From: a virus
Virus record (IMG/VR): IMGVR_UViG_3300020205_004424
Coordinates: 1-53,673 of that record
Reading direction: 5' to 3' (one strand)
DNA: 53,673 nucleotides
The position numbers and the translations under genes were made by a program. Shown in pieces: positions 7,723-16,969 of the stretch. The notes below the pieces were generated by a model. The model ran no database searches. It was not told the DNA's origin and saw nothing but the letters and a program-made list of their open reading frames with translations. Position 1 is the stretch's first letter. Every line of letters begins with the position of its first letter.

Positions 7723-9621
7723 ATGGCAAATACAGGACTATTTAGTAGATTACAACGATTATTTTCAACTGATGTTATCATTCGTAATGAAGGAGACAAC
7801 CAATTGAAAGTATTTGATATTAACAAAATTCAAGTTTCAGGTGAATACGAAACAAATGCATTAGTAGATAGATTTAATCGCATCTATACTAATTCACATA
7901 CCTCAATTTATGGATATCAAAGCAGCTTTAATTACCAAACTTTACGCCCCACACTTTATTCCGAATATGATTCAATGGATACAGATGCTATCATTGCTTC
8001 TGCCTTAGATATCTTAGCTGATGAAAGTACTTTACGTAATGATATGGGTGAAGTATTACAGATCCGTAGCTCAGATGAGGATGTACAAAAAATTCTATAC
8101 AATTTATTTTACGATGTATTAAATGTAGAATTTAACCTATGGCCTTGGATTCGTAACATGTTGAAATATGGTGATTTCTTCTTAAAACTAGAAATCGCTG
8201 AGAAATTTGGTGTGTACAATGTAATTCCTTACAACGCATTCCATATCGAAAGACAAGATGGATACGATAAAGACCATCCAAATTCAGTACGTTTCCGTTT
8301 TGATCCTGATGGTATTTCATCTCCTTCTGACTATGGTTACTATAATGTACCAAACTCGGGTGGTCAAGCTAATTCAATTTATTTTGACAACTATGAAATG
8401 GCTCACTTCCGTTTATTAACGGATACTAACTTTTTACCTTATGGTAGATCATATTTAGAGCCTGCTCGTAAATTGTTTAAACAATATGTTATGATGGAAG
8501 ATGCGATGTTAATTCACCGTATCGTTCGTGCACCTGAAAAACGTATTTTTTATATTAACGTTGGAAATATTGCACCTGCTGAGGTAGAAAACTTCATGCA
8601 GAAGACAATTTCCAAAATGAAACGTACTCCATATATTGACCAAAATACTGGTGACTATAACTTGAAGTACAATATGCAAAACCTACTTGAAGACTTCTAC
8701 ATCCCAGTACGTGGAAATGATCAAGCAACTAAAATTGACAATTTAGCAGGTTTGCAATGGCAAGGTATTGAGGACGTTACTTACTTACGTGATAAATTAT
8801 TTGCTGCCCTTAAGGTGCCTAAAGCGTTTATGGGCTATGAAAAAGATTTAACAGGTAAAGCTACGTTGGCTGCTGAAGACATTCGTTTTGCGCGCACTAT
8901 TGAGCGTATTCAACGTATTGTAGTATCTGAGTTAACTAAAATTGCTTTGGTTCACTTATATTCTCAAGGATATCGTGACGAGAGTATGACAAACTTTGAA
9001 TTATCATTAACTACCCCTTCTATCATTTATGATCAAGAACGTGTAGCATTAATGAAAGAAAAAGTTGATTTGGCTGCTCAAATGATGGAAAATAAATTAC
9101 TTCCAACTGACTGGATCTATGAAAACTTATTCCACTTGAGTGAAGATCAATATGATGAATATAGAGACTTGCTTTTACAAGATGCTAAACGTAAATTCCG
9201 TATTGCTCAAATTGAAAATGAAGGTAATGATCCATTAGAAACAGGTAAATCTTACGGTACCCCACACGATCTAGCTTCTTTATATGGTAGAGGTAGATAT
9301 GAAGCAACTAACGTACCTTTAGGATATGATGAAGATGCTGATTTAGGTCGCCCTGAAGAAAAAGTAACTGATAAAAATACACAAGATAATGCCCTTGGAA
9401 AAGACAGAATCGGCTCAGATGGTATTAAAAAAGATGGAGACGAATCAGATTCTATTAGACCTCAATTCAAAGGTGGCAGCCCATTGGCACTTGAAACTAA
9501 AGGAAAACCAAATCCAAATAAGAGAATGTTCAATGACATTAAAAATCAACACAAACAAATGATTTTTGAATCAGACATTAGAGGAAATTCACTATTGGAT
9601 GAATCACAGATACGAGAGTAA
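7723..9621 (+). CDS. gp20: Portal protein
   Basis: The product has 632 residues, longer than T4 gp20 (524). The central region matches portal proteins: KMKRTPYIDQNTGDYNLKY, LEDFYIPVRG, LRDKLFAALKVPKAFMG and AAEDIRFARTIERIQ. The C-terminal ~100 residues form a charged, low-complexity extension ending SLLDESQIRE. It forms the dodecameric DNA channel and initiates head assembly. It lies directly after the terminase, as expected, without its own late box. Confidence 0.93.
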   Translation: MANTGLFSRLQRLFSTDVIIRNEGDNQLKVFDINKIQVSGEYETNALVDRFNRIYTNSHTSIYGYQSSFNYQTLRPTLYSEYDSMDTDAIIASALDILADESTLRNDMGEVLQIRSSDEDVQKILYNLFYDVLNVEFNLWPWIRNMLKYGDFFLKLEIAEKFGVYNVIPYNAFHIERQDGYDKDHPNSVRFRFDPDGISSPSDYGYYNVPNSGGQANSIYFDNYEMAHFRLLTDTNFLPYGRSYLEPARKLFKQYVMMEDAMLIHRIVRAPEKRIFYINVGNIAPAEVENFMQKTISKMKRTPYIDQNTGDYNLKYNMQNLLEDFYIPVRGNDQATKIDNLAGLQWQGIEDVTYLRDKLFAALKVPKAFMGYEKDLTGKATLAAEDIRFARTIERIQRIVVSELTKIALVHLYSQGYRDESMTNFELSLTTPSIIYDQERVALMKEKVDLAAQMMENKLLPTDWIYENLFHLSEDQYDEYRDLLLQDAKRKFRIAQIENEGNDPLETGKSYGTPHDLASLYGRGRYEATNVPLGYDEDADLGRPEEKVTDKNTQDNALGKDRIGSDGIKKDGDESDSIRPQFKGGSPLALETKGKPNPNKRMFNDIKNQHKQMIFESDIRGNSLLDESQIRE

Positions 9622-9637
9622 GGAAATCTTATATATT

Positions 9638-9645
9638 TATAAATA
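9638..9645 (+). promoter_or_regulatory. T4-like late promoter box TATAAATA
   Basis: A perfect TATAAATA within ATATATTTATAAATAAAC, ending 15 bases before the ATG at 9661. Confidence 0.78.
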
Positions 9646-9660
9646 AACAAATATTACAGA

Positions 9661-10518
9661 ATGCAAGTCAAACATTCAAAGTATAAAAACACGGGTATCC
9701 TCTTTGAACTTTTAGTTCGACAGATCACTACCGATACACTGGACGGTAAGGATTCCCCGGCAAAAGATATACTGAAAAAATATTTCGTTAAATCGGAATT
9801 GGGTCGTGAGTACAAGTTATACGAAACTTTGTTGAAAAAAACTTCATTGACTGAAGGTAAAGCAAACTTAGTAGTTAGCACACTAATTGATTCCTCTAAA
9901 ACATTAAATAGAGGAGCAATCAAACGTCAAAAATATAACTTGATTAGTGAAATTCAAAAACACTATGACCTAAACGAATTTTTTAACCACAAGTTACCTA
10001 ACTATAAAGTATTTGCTGCATTCTATACACTAGTAGAAATGGCAAATGCTAACCAAAATACTGATCCTGAACAAGCGATCAATAATAAGGTAACTATTTT
10101 AGAGCATTTAACAGCTGCTCAAGTTAAAGTAGGTAAAGTTCGTGACGAGGTAATGAACGAATTTGAACATGCTGATAAAGATGTTCGTTTGTTAGCCTAT
10201 AAAATGGTATTGGAAAATTTCAATACAAAATACGACGATCTTCATCCACGTCAAAAAGAAATTCTTAAAGAATTTATCACATCTGTTGATAATACATCTC
10301 GCTTAAAAGATTTTTATACAACAAAAGTTGTAGAAATTAAAGAAGAGTTAACTCAATTAAACTCCAAAACCAAAAGCGAAACAACCAAAATCAAAATCAA
10401 CGAAATTATCAACATTATTCAGGTGCCAGCTAAAACAGCTAAAATTACCGATAATGACCTAGTTGATTTGTTACAGTACTATGATTTAATTAATGAATTG
10501 GAAACTGTAAATGGATAA
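9661..10518 (+). CDS. Conserved prohead-region protein
   Basis: The product has 285 residues, predicted mostly helical, starting MQVKHSKYKNTGILFELLVR. This N-terminal block is familiar from marine T4-like phages, where the gene also lies between portal and protease. In T4 this slot holds the prohead-core genes 67 and 68, but no sequence similarity to them is visible. A role in the head core or neck is inferred from position. It overlaps the next gene by eight bases. Confidence 0.75.
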   Translation: MQVKHSKYKNTGILFELLVRQITTDTLDGKDSPAKDILKKYFVKSELGREYKLYETLLKKTSLTEGKANLVVSTLIDSSKTLNRGAIKRQKYNLISEIQKHYDLNEFFNHKLPNYKVFAAFYTLVEMANANQNTDPEQAINNKVTILEHLTAAQVKVGKVRDEVMNEFEHADKDVRLLAYKMVLENFNTKYDDLHPRQKEILKEFITSVDNTSRLKDFYTTKVVEIKEELTQLNSKTKSETTKIKINEIINIIQVPAKTAKITDNDLVDLLQYYDLINELETVNG

Positions 10519-11005
10519 ACTTAAAGAAATAATTCGTAAAAAACTCAAAGAAATGAGTTCTACCGGTGCTGGTGGTGCTTCATTTTCTGCTGGTCAAGGT
10601 GAAGGATATGCTACTCCAAAGGCGTTCAAAAAAGTAAATGAAGGTCCTGGAGCTACGTTAGGGCCTGGTCCTGCTGCAGGTTCTGAAGGGGTTAAAGATA
10701 ATTACTATATTAAAGCCTTCAAATACAAATTAGTTCCAAAAAATCCAAAACCAAAGTCATTTGATATTAAAAAACTTTGGGAAGATGACACACTAAACGA
10801 AATGAATGACGTTCAAAAAAGACGTATCGCTTCGTTAGATGAAATCGAAAAATTAATGAATGAAATTCAACCACTTGTTTCAAATGCTAAAAACGAAACA
10901 ATTGAATTATATGGTGGAAACGCTGGTTCATATGATATAAACAAACCAATCGAAATAGTTTTAAGCTATTTAAAAGAAATAAAACAACTCTTATCAGAAA
11001 ACTAA
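10511..11005 (+). CDS. Prohead-core candidate with leader and capsid-like signature
   Basis: The product has 164 residues. The short leader MDKLKEIIRKKLKE is followed at once by MSSTGAGGASFSAGQGE (15-31), nearly the same as residues 62-78 of the major capsid protein. L-K-E14/M15 would be the protease cut if the leader is removed. A GYATPKAF segment follows; the rest is charged and helical. Position between portal and protease, and stop/start overlaps with both neighbours, support a prohead-core or head-completion role. Confidence 0.75.
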   Translation: MDKLKEIIRKKLKEMSSTGAGGASFSAGQGEGYATPKAFKKVNEGPGATLGPGPAAGSEGVKDNYYIKAFKYKLVPKNPKPKSFDIKKLWEDDTLNEMNDVQKRRIASLDEIEKLMNEIQPLVSNAKNETIELYGGNAGSYDINKPIEIVLSYLKEIKQLLSEN

Positions 11006-13035
11006 TGAAAAAGACATTACAAGATCAGTATTTGTTAATCAAAGAAGGTAAAGGACACGTTGGTGTTTTCCTTACAGAGGCAAAACGTCAATTTCCAAAT
11101 ATCGTACGTAACGCTGCTACGTTTGACGAAGCTGTAGCATCACTTAAAACTAAAAATATCATTTCTGAGAATGTTATTTCGGTAATGCCTGCGATTATGG
11201 ATCGTCCTAAAAAAGAATCTTATGAAACTGCATTCGAAGCGTTTTTAGCTGAAGCTAAAAAGAAAGAAAACGAAGACGAGAAAGTTAAAGCAGAGGAAAA
11301 AAAAGTTTCTAAACCTGTTGAAAAAGATCTTGAACATAACTACGATTATTCAGATGAAAAAAACCCTGATAATATGATCTTTGATCAAATTATGACAGGT
11401 TATTATGCTGAAATGAAAGATCCTAAAAATGCTGATAAAACAATGCAGCAGTTAAAGGATATCGTGTTTAAAAATTTAGCAAAAGATCCAATTTACTATA
11501 CAAAAAATGGTCAATTCGGTATTAAAGATTTAGGCTATACAATGGATGTACCTGGTTTAGGTGAGCCAAAAGAAGCTAAAGGCAAATACAAATCTTCTGG
11601 TTACGGTGATTTGAAAGAATCTAAAGAAACTGAAGATGATCTTAAATCAAAATTAATTAACATGGGAGTTAGTCCTATGGTAGTTGATTCTATTGCTAAA
11701 TCTAAAGGTATAGAAGGATTGAAAGACCGACTTAAAGAAAAACTTAAAGAAGGTGAAGTAGAATACTACGATGGTGATGAGGAAGAAGAAGTAAAGGATG
11801 TTCGTGATATGAGTTGGACAAAAGGCTTTACTAAAGAAGAACAAACATTACGCGAAGTAATTCGTGAAATGATTGATGCTGAATTAGAAGAAGCATATCA
11901 ATTAGTAAACATCAACCCTGTAAAAAGCGATAAAGAAAGAAATGAAAGAGATCCACAACCTTTCAAAACTACCTATATCGATCCTGAAGTAATCGATTCA
12001 CTTAGAAAAAATCAACACTTAAGAATCTTAAGAAGCCCATCTAATCCTGAAGAAATTGCAGGTATTGCTATTCGTGCTAGATTGATTCCTACATCTTCTA
12101 AAAATTTAGGCAAAACAACCGATAACCTAGGCAAATTAGGCATCGATATCCCTTCAGATTTAAAAAACTATTTAACTGATACTAACAATATCGGAGGAGA
12201 AAAACAATTGCCAACAAAAGAAGGAGTTGCTGAATTGTATAAACTTCTTAACAACGCTACTTTGAACCAAAACGGAAGTTTGGTGATTAAAGTACCAAAT
12301 CCAAATTATGTAAAAGAAGGTGTTCTTGGTGTTCGAGATAATGATGTTAATTATAACCCCCCTCTATCTCTCCCAGTATCATATAGTGATGATAAAAATG
12401 TAGCTCATTATTCTGATGATGATAGATATAGTAGTCAAGAAGATCGTTTAGATGTTGAAGACTATTTTGAACAAATACAAGGAATGTCTGATGGAGATGC
12501 ATTTGATTATTTAGGAGAACTTGGATTAGAAAGAGATGAAATTTTAACTGTTTTAAAATCCCGTAAATCATCTTTACGTGAAAGTGTAGAAAAAGATCTA
12601 GCTGATATCAACAAAGAAGCAGAACATGAAGTACTACAAGCTAAATTAGATAAAATTGACGCTTTAATCGACCACAGACGTTCAAAACTTGGTAAACTTG
12701 ATGAGGATGAGGATATGAAAGCCTTAACCGACAAGAAAAAAGTAAAAGAACTTGAAAAAGACATTAAAAAACTAGAAGTAGCTCGTAAAAAAATCGAGAA
12801 AATGATGTCGAAATTCAAAGGCAAAAAAGCAGCTTCTAAAGAAGTAATTGACGAAGATGAAACTCCAATTGAAGCATCTGAAGAATATCTTCAATATAAA
12901 GAAGATGCTGAGCGTCGTTACGATGAAGGAGAAGACATTGATTCAATCATTGACACATACACCAATATTTCCTTAGACATGAAAAACATGTTACGTGATG
13001 ATCTCGAAGGAAAAGCAGACGGAATGGATTACTAA
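11005..13035 (+). CDS. Large charged prohead-core protein candidate
   Basis: The product has 676 residues and is rich in K, E and D with several predicted coiled coils, especially the last 150 residues. It starts MKKTLQDQYLLIKEGKG. An internal segment LREVIREMIDAELEEAY near residue 280 repeats the leader pattern found at other N-termini. Many [LI]-x-E sites are present, as in proteins degraded by prohead proteases. It occupies the T4 gene 67/68 slot and overlaps the upstream gene by one base. A scaffold-core function is inferred from composition and context, not homology. Confidence 0.7.
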   Translation: MKKTLQDQYLLIKEGKGHVGVFLTEAKRQFPNIVRNAATFDEAVASLKTKNIISENVISVMPAIMDRPKKESYETAFEAFLAEAKKKENEDEKVKAEEKKVSKPVEKDLEHNYDYSDEKNPDNMIFDQIMTGYYAEMKDPKNADKTMQQLKDIVFKNLAKDPIYYTKNGQFGIKDLGYTMDVPGLGEPKEAKGKYKSSGYGDLKESKETEDDLKSKLINMGVSPMVVDSIAKSKGIEGLKDRLKEKLKEGEVEYYDGDEEEEVKDVRDMSWTKGFTKEEQTLREVIREMIDAELEEAYQLVNINPVKSDKERNERDPQPFKTTYIDPEVIDSLRKNQHLRILRSPSNPEEIAGIAIRARLIPTSSKNLGKTTDNLGKLGIDIPSDLKNYLTDTNNIGGEKQLPTKEGVAELYKLLNNATLNQNGSLVIKVPNPNYVKEGVLGVRDNDVNYNPPLSLPVSYSDDKNVAHYSDDDRYSSQEDRLDVEDYFEQIQGMSDGDAFDYLGELGLERDEILTVLKSRKSSLRESVEKDLADINKEAEHEVLQAKLDKIDALIDHRRSKLGKLDEDEDMKALTDKKKVKELEKDIKKLEVARKKIEKMMSKFKGKKAASKEVIDEDETPIEASEEYLQYKEDAERRYDEGEDIDSIIDTYTNISLDMKNMLRDDLEGKADGMDY

Positions 13036-13036
13036 G

Positions 13037-13669
13037 ATGAGCAAGCAACTATTAATAGAAACCAGACATTTTGATCCAAAACCAATGAAATTGGTTGAGG
13101 GTATGAGCAAAAGCGGTAACGTTTTTGTTGAAGGGATATTGGCTACTGTAGAAGTAAAAAATGGTAATGGTCGCTATTACAAACGTGAATTGTGGGAACG
13201 TGAAATTGACAATTTTACACGCAAAATTCAAATGAAATCTACCGAAACGGTAGGTGAGTTAGACCATCCTGATTCGCAAGTAATCAACCTTAAAAACGCA
13301 TCACATGCCATTCGTGAAGTATGGTGGAGAGGTGATGAAATTTGGGGTAAAGTAGAAATTTTCTCTGATATGGGTGATCTAGGCACTTCATCAGGTCGTA
13401 TTGCTGGTGCATTAGTTAAAAATGGCTTAATCATTGGTATTTCTTCTCGTGGGATGGGTTCATTAAAACAAATGGGTGAAGTAATGGAAGTACAAGATGA
13501 CTTTGAATTACTTACTTGGGATTTAGTTTCTAACCCATCTAACCCAGATTCATGGATGAAAAACGGTGCATTAAACGAATCAAGAACAACATATCTAGAT
13601 CAATACGCACGCACAAACTCACTTATTACCGAAATTTTATGTGCTAAAGGCACATGCCCTATATTTTAA
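13037..13669 (+). CDS. gp21: Prohead maturation protease
   Basis: With the ATG at 13037 the product has 210 residues, almost the T4 gp21 length (212). An upstream in-frame start at 12995 would overlap the previous gene and is not needed. The serine-protease signature is present: GELDHPD with H77, and GISSRGMGS with S136 or S137 as nucleophile; DLVSNPSNPD follows. The enzyme should degrade the scaffold and trim head proteins at [LI]-x-E sites. A terminator follows the gene. Confidence 0.92.
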   Translation: MSKQLLIETRHFDPKPMKLVEGMSKSGNVFVEGILATVEVKNGNGRYYKRELWEREIDNFTRKIQMKSTETVGELDHPDSQVINLKNASHAIREVWWRGDEIWGKVEIFSDMGDLGTSSGRIAGALVKNGLIIGISSRGMGSLKQMGEVMEVQDDFELLTWDLVSNPSNPDSWMKNGALNESRTTYLDQYARTNSLITEILCAKGTCPIF

Positions 13670-13691
13670 AATATGCAAACCGGTGAAAATT

Positions 13692-13717
13692 AGCCCTCTT
13701 TTTGAGGGCTTTTTTTT
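13692..13717 (+). terminator. Intrinsic terminator after protease gene
   Basis: AGCCCTC, a TTTTT loop, GAGGGCT, then seven T. It isolates the scaffold-capsid unit from the upstream packaging and protease genes. Confidence 0.9.
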
Positions 13718-13735
13718 ACTTTGCGACTTTAGTAA

Positions 13736-13743
13736 TATAACAA
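13736..13743 (+). promoter_or_regulatory. Possible late promoter box TATAACAA for scaffold/capsid unit
   Basis: TATAACAA is the same variant as the boxes before 20313, 24756 and 39114, but it lacks the usual upstream ATATT and lies 114 bases from the ATG at 13858 instead of about 10. It is the only late-type box found between the terminator and the scaffold gene. Confidence 0.45.
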
Positions 13744-13761
13744 TATACATATAATACGAAT

Positions 13762-13830
13762 ATGCCACCCCCCCTCATATCTTATGTGGCATCGATATAA
13801 AAAAATCTATTACGTTTCTCAATAAACGTA
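13762..13830 (+). promoter_or_regulatory. Structured leader of scaffold/capsid mRNA: two hairpins
   Basis: Hairpin 1 pairs ATGCCAC (13762-13768) with GTGGCAT (13786-13792) around a loop with a seven-C run, unusual in this AT-rich genome. Hairpin 2 pairs TACGTTT (13811-13817) with AAACGTA (13824-13830) around CTCAAT. Neither has a T-run, so they are not terminators. They could protect or regulate the mRNA of the two most abundant head proteins. Confidence 0.5.
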
Positions 13831-13857
13831 CTTTCCCAACAACTTAATTTAGGAAAA

Positions 13858-15138
13858 ATGGCAACAAACAGAGATTTGCTTAAAGAAGCAATCGCAGATG
13901 CTAAAGCTGTTAAAGAAACTGCTATCGCAAATGCAAAAGCCGCTCTAGAAGAAGCCTTCACACCTCAATTACAATCAATGTTCGCTGCAAAGCTTCAAGA
14001 AATGGAAAAAGAAGAAATGGAAGAAATGGAAGACAAAATGTACGAAATGGAAGACAAAGATTCTATGGAAGAAGCTGAAGACAAAGACATGATGGAAATT
14101 GATTTAGAAGAGCTTTTAGCTGAGCTAAATGAAGAAGAGGAAGAAATGGAAGAATCTTTAAACGAAGCCGAAGAAGAAGAAGCTGAAGACGTAGAAATGT
14201 CTGATGAAGAATCTGAAGAAGGTGAAGAAGAAGGTGAACCAATCGACCTCGAAGACATGACAGATGAAGATCTTAAAGACATCATTGAAGATGTAATTAA
14301 AGACATGATCGCGTCAGGTGAACTCGAAGCTGGTCACGAAGGTGAAGAAGGCGAAGAGGAAGAAGAAGTAGGCATGGAAGATGAGGAAGAAATCGACCTA
14401 GCAGAATTGTTAAAAGAAATCGAAGAAATGGAAGAAATGGAAGAACCAATTGATGAACTTTTCGGATTAGGAAACAAAGAACAAAAAATCATGGGTCAAC
14501 TTTTAGATTTTTTCTCTAAAGAAGGAAGAAATATTGAAGGTGCCTCTGAACTTGTAAAATTAGATCCAAAATCTGATGAATTCAAATCAAAAGTTGGAGA
14601 AATTATTCAATCTCAATCTATAACTAACGAATTAGGATCATGGGCTAAAAGAACCGGATCTAGTTTGAGAGGAATAGATGTATTGGCTAATTTCCGTAAT
14701 GCTCTTGGCTTAAAACAAACTACAAAAGCTACTGCAGGGCCTGATTCTGCAGCTGCTACATTAGGTCAGACAGCTGAGTCTATGAAAGCTGAATTAGCTG
14801 AAGCATTGAAAACTATCGAAACTCTTAAGTCTGAATTGAACGAGATCAACTTGTTGAATGCTAAACTTCTTTACACAAACAAAATCTTCAAATCTAAAAA
14901 TTTGAACGAAAACCAAAAAGTGAAAGTGTTAAGTTCTTTTGACAAAGCAACTACAGTAGGTGAAGTAAAAATGGTATTTGAAACTTTAAACGAGGGTATT
15001 AAAGTTAAAAAAGAAACCATTAAAGAAAACTTAGGTAGAGCTTCCAAAGCAACAGTTACACCAGTAGCTAAACAACCAATCGTAGAGTCAAACGATGCAT
15101 TCTTACGTATGCAAAAATTGGCTGGAATTATTAAGTAA
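13858..15138 (+). CDS. gp22: Scaffold (prohead core) protein
   Basis: The product has 426 residues. The N-terminus is helical and Ala-rich (LKEAIADAKAVKETAIANAK). Residues ~45-200 form an extremely acidic stretch of E, D and M. A more ordered segment follows around residues 200-280, then a coiled-coil region and a C-terminal AFLRMQKLAGIIK. The composition and the position between protease and capsid gene identify the gp22-type scaffold. AGGA lies just before the ATG (TTAGGAAAAATG), one of few possible Shine-Dalgarno sites here. Transcription probably continues into the capsid gene. Confidence 0.88.
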   Translation: MATNRDLLKEAIADAKAVKETAIANAKAALEEAFTPQLQSMFAAKLQEMEKEEMEEMEDKMYEMEDKDSMEEAEDKDMMEIDLEELLAELNEEEEEMEESLNEAEEEEAEDVEMSDEESEEGEEEGEPIDLEDMTDEDLKDIIEDVIKDMIASGELEAGHEGEEGEEEEEVGMEDEEEIDLAELLKEIEEMEEMEEPIDELFGLGNKEQKIMGQLLDFFSKEGRNIEGASELVKLDPKSDEFKSKVGEIIQSQSITNELGSWAKRTGSSLRGIDVLANFRNALGLKQTTKATAGPDSAAATLGQTAESMKAELAEALKTIETLKSELNEINLLNAKLLYTNKIFKSKNLNENQKVKVLSSFDKATTVGEVKMVFETLNEGIKVKKETIKENLGRASKATVTPVAKQPIVESNDAFLRMQKLAGIIK

Positions 15139-15162
15139 TTAAATTTTAAATTAAACAAAAAA

Positions 15163-16884
15163 ATGTCAAACATTAATTCTCTTTTAGAAAGCGCAGCATC
15201 TGGATGGAAAAACATGCAGAGTGACGCAGCTCGTATGGCTTCAAAATGGGGTAAAACGGGTCTCTTAGAAGGATTGAATAGCGAAGTTGAAAAAAACAAC
15301 ATGGCTTTAATCCTCGAAAACCAAGCAAAACAACTTGTTGTTGAGCAATCTTCAAACGGTGTAGGTGGTGCTTCTTTTACTGCTGGTCAAGGTGAGCAGT
15401 GGGCTGGTGTAGCTCTTCCATTGGTACGTAAAGTATTTGGTTCTTTATCATCTAAAGAATTCGTTTCTGTACAACCAATGAATTTGCCTTCTGGTCTTGT
15501 ATTCTTCTTGGATTTCCAATATGGTGATACAAACGGAAAAGTTGCTCCTAATGGTCCTTTCGGTCCTGGTGGAAATGCTTACGGTGCTACTTCATCTATG
15601 TACGGTAATACAAACCCTGGAACTGCAGCTGATGCTTCACAAGGTCTTTACGGTGCAGGTCGTTTCGCTTATTCAGTTAACCAATTCTCAGCTTCTTTAG
15701 CTACAACTGTAGCTGCTGCAACTTGGGCAGATGTTGAATACAACTCAGAATTATCTGCATCTTTGGCTAACTACTACAAAATTACCTATACTGTAGGTAC
15801 AGGTACTAATGCCCCACGCCCTGACTTTAAAGGTGTTCGTGCATTCGTTCCAGCTTCAGGTTCAGGTGTTCTTTCATTAGGTGCTGTATACGATCGTTTA
15901 TTACCACAGTATACTACTACTAATGGTTCAACTACTGTTACATTTGTAATTTCTGGTTCTGGTGCAATCACTAACATGGCTAACCTACCTTCAGGTTCAA
16001 CTAACACATTGTTCTACAATGTTCAACCTGCTGATAATTACCGTGGTGATTTCGAAGATAATAGCGGTGCTGGTTACCCTAACGCTGATTCTACATCTGC
16101 AGACCAATTAGCTATTCCACAGATCAATATCCAAATGAAATCTGAGGCTATTGTTGCTAAAACTCGTAAGTTGAAAGCACAATGGACACCAGAATTCGCT
16201 CAAGATTTAAACGCATACCAATCTTTGGATGCTGAAGCTGAATTGACTTCAATCATGAGTGAGTACATCGCATTGGAAATTGACCTCGAAGTAATCGATA
16301 TGTTGATCCAAGACGCATCTGCATGGGATGAGTGGTGGTCAGTTAAAAACAACACTGCGTTGAATATTGCTGGTAGCCCATCTAACTCTGGTAATCCATA
16401 TACAGATCTTGGTTTCTTCAATACACAAGGTCAGTGGTTCCAAACTTTAGGTACTAAAATGCAAAAAGTTAGTAACAAAATTCACCAAAAGACTTTACGT
16501 GGTGGTGCAAACTTCATCGTAACTTCTCCAAACGTAGCTACAATTCTTGAGTCTATCCCAGGATTTGCTTCTAGCTCTGATGGTGATGTAACTAAAGCTA
16601 GCTACGCATTCGGTATCCAGAAAGCTGGTCAAATGAACAACCGTTACACAGTTTATAAGAACCCTTATATGACTGAAGGTTTAATGTTAATGGGTTACCG
16701 TGGTTCACAGTTCCTTGAAACAGGTGCTGTATTTGCTCCATATGTTCCATTAATCATGACTCCACTTGTGTACGATCCAGATACATTTACTCCACGTAAA
16801 GGTCTCTTGACTCGTTACGCTAAGAAAATGATCCGTCCTGAATTCTTTGGTCGTATCTACATCAATGACTTAGGTTTACTATAA
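15163..16884 (+). CDS. gp23: Major capsid protein
   Basis: The product has 573 residues. Homology to gp23 is seen in ALPLVRKVFGSL and FVSVQPMNLPSGLVFFLDFQ (residues ~84-118), in KLKAQWTPEFAQDL, and in the C-terminal FTPRKGLLTRYAKKMIRPEF. Residues 1-61 would be the removed propeptide: V-V-E61/Q62 lies near the T4 cut after residue 65. The following SSNGVGGASFTAGQGE is shared with the 10511 product. No late box lies directly upstream, so the gene is likely co-transcribed with the scaffold. A terminator lies 25 bases after the stop. Confidence 0.95.
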   Translation: MSNINSLLESAASGWKNMQSDAARMASKWGKTGLLEGLNSEVEKNNMALILENQAKQLVVEQSSNGVGGASFTAGQGEQWAGVALPLVRKVFGSLSSKEFVSVQPMNLPSGLVFFLDFQYGDTNGKVAPNGPFGPGGNAYGATSSMYGNTNPGTAADASQGLYGAGRFAYSVNQFSASLATTVAAATWADVEYNSELSASLANYYKITYTVGTGTNAPRPDFKGVRAFVPASGSGVLSLGAVYDRLLPQYTTTNGSTTVTFVISGSGAITNMANLPSGSTNTLFYNVQPADNYRGDFEDNSGAGYPNADSTSADQLAIPQINIQMKSEAIVAKTRKLKAQWTPEFAQDLNAYQSLDAEAELTSIMSEYIALEIDLEVIDMLIQDASAWDEWWSVKNNTALNIAGSPSNSGNPYTDLGFFNTQGQWFQTLGTKMQKVSNKIHQKTLRGGANFIVTSPNVATILESIPGFASSSDGDVTKASYAFGIQKAGQMNNRYTVYKNPYMTEGLMLMGYRGSQFLETGAVFAPYVPLIMTPLVYDPDTFTPRKGLLTRYAKKMIRPEFFGRIYINDLGLL

Positions 16885-16909
16885 TAGTAACTAATCAAAG
16901 AGTGTGAAG

Positions 16910-16939
16910 AGCCTGGCGAAAGCCAGGCTTTTCTATTTT
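16910..16939 (+). terminator. Intrinsic terminator after capsid gene
   Basis: AGCCTGGC, a GAAA tetraloop, GCCAGGCT, then a T-rich tract (TTTCTATTTT). It ends the scaffold-capsid unit. Confidence 0.88.
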
Positions 16940-16969
16940 CCCTCAATATTTATTATCAAATATAGTTAT

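Noticed and set aside
9654-9923. Minus-strand ORFs opposite structural genes (for example here, 12507-12824, 14871-15302)
   Set aside because: All lie opposite well-supported genes, have no start signals and no recognisable domains.
13995-14306. Serine-rich minus-strand ORF opposite the scaffold gene
   Set aside because: It is the shadow of the GAA/GAG-rich acidic region; its composition is an artefact of codon complementarity.
16904-16969. GTG-initiated 5' extension of the PhoH gene
   Set aside because: It runs through the terminator hairpin after the capsid gene; the ATG at 16970 starts the conserved PhoH sequence.
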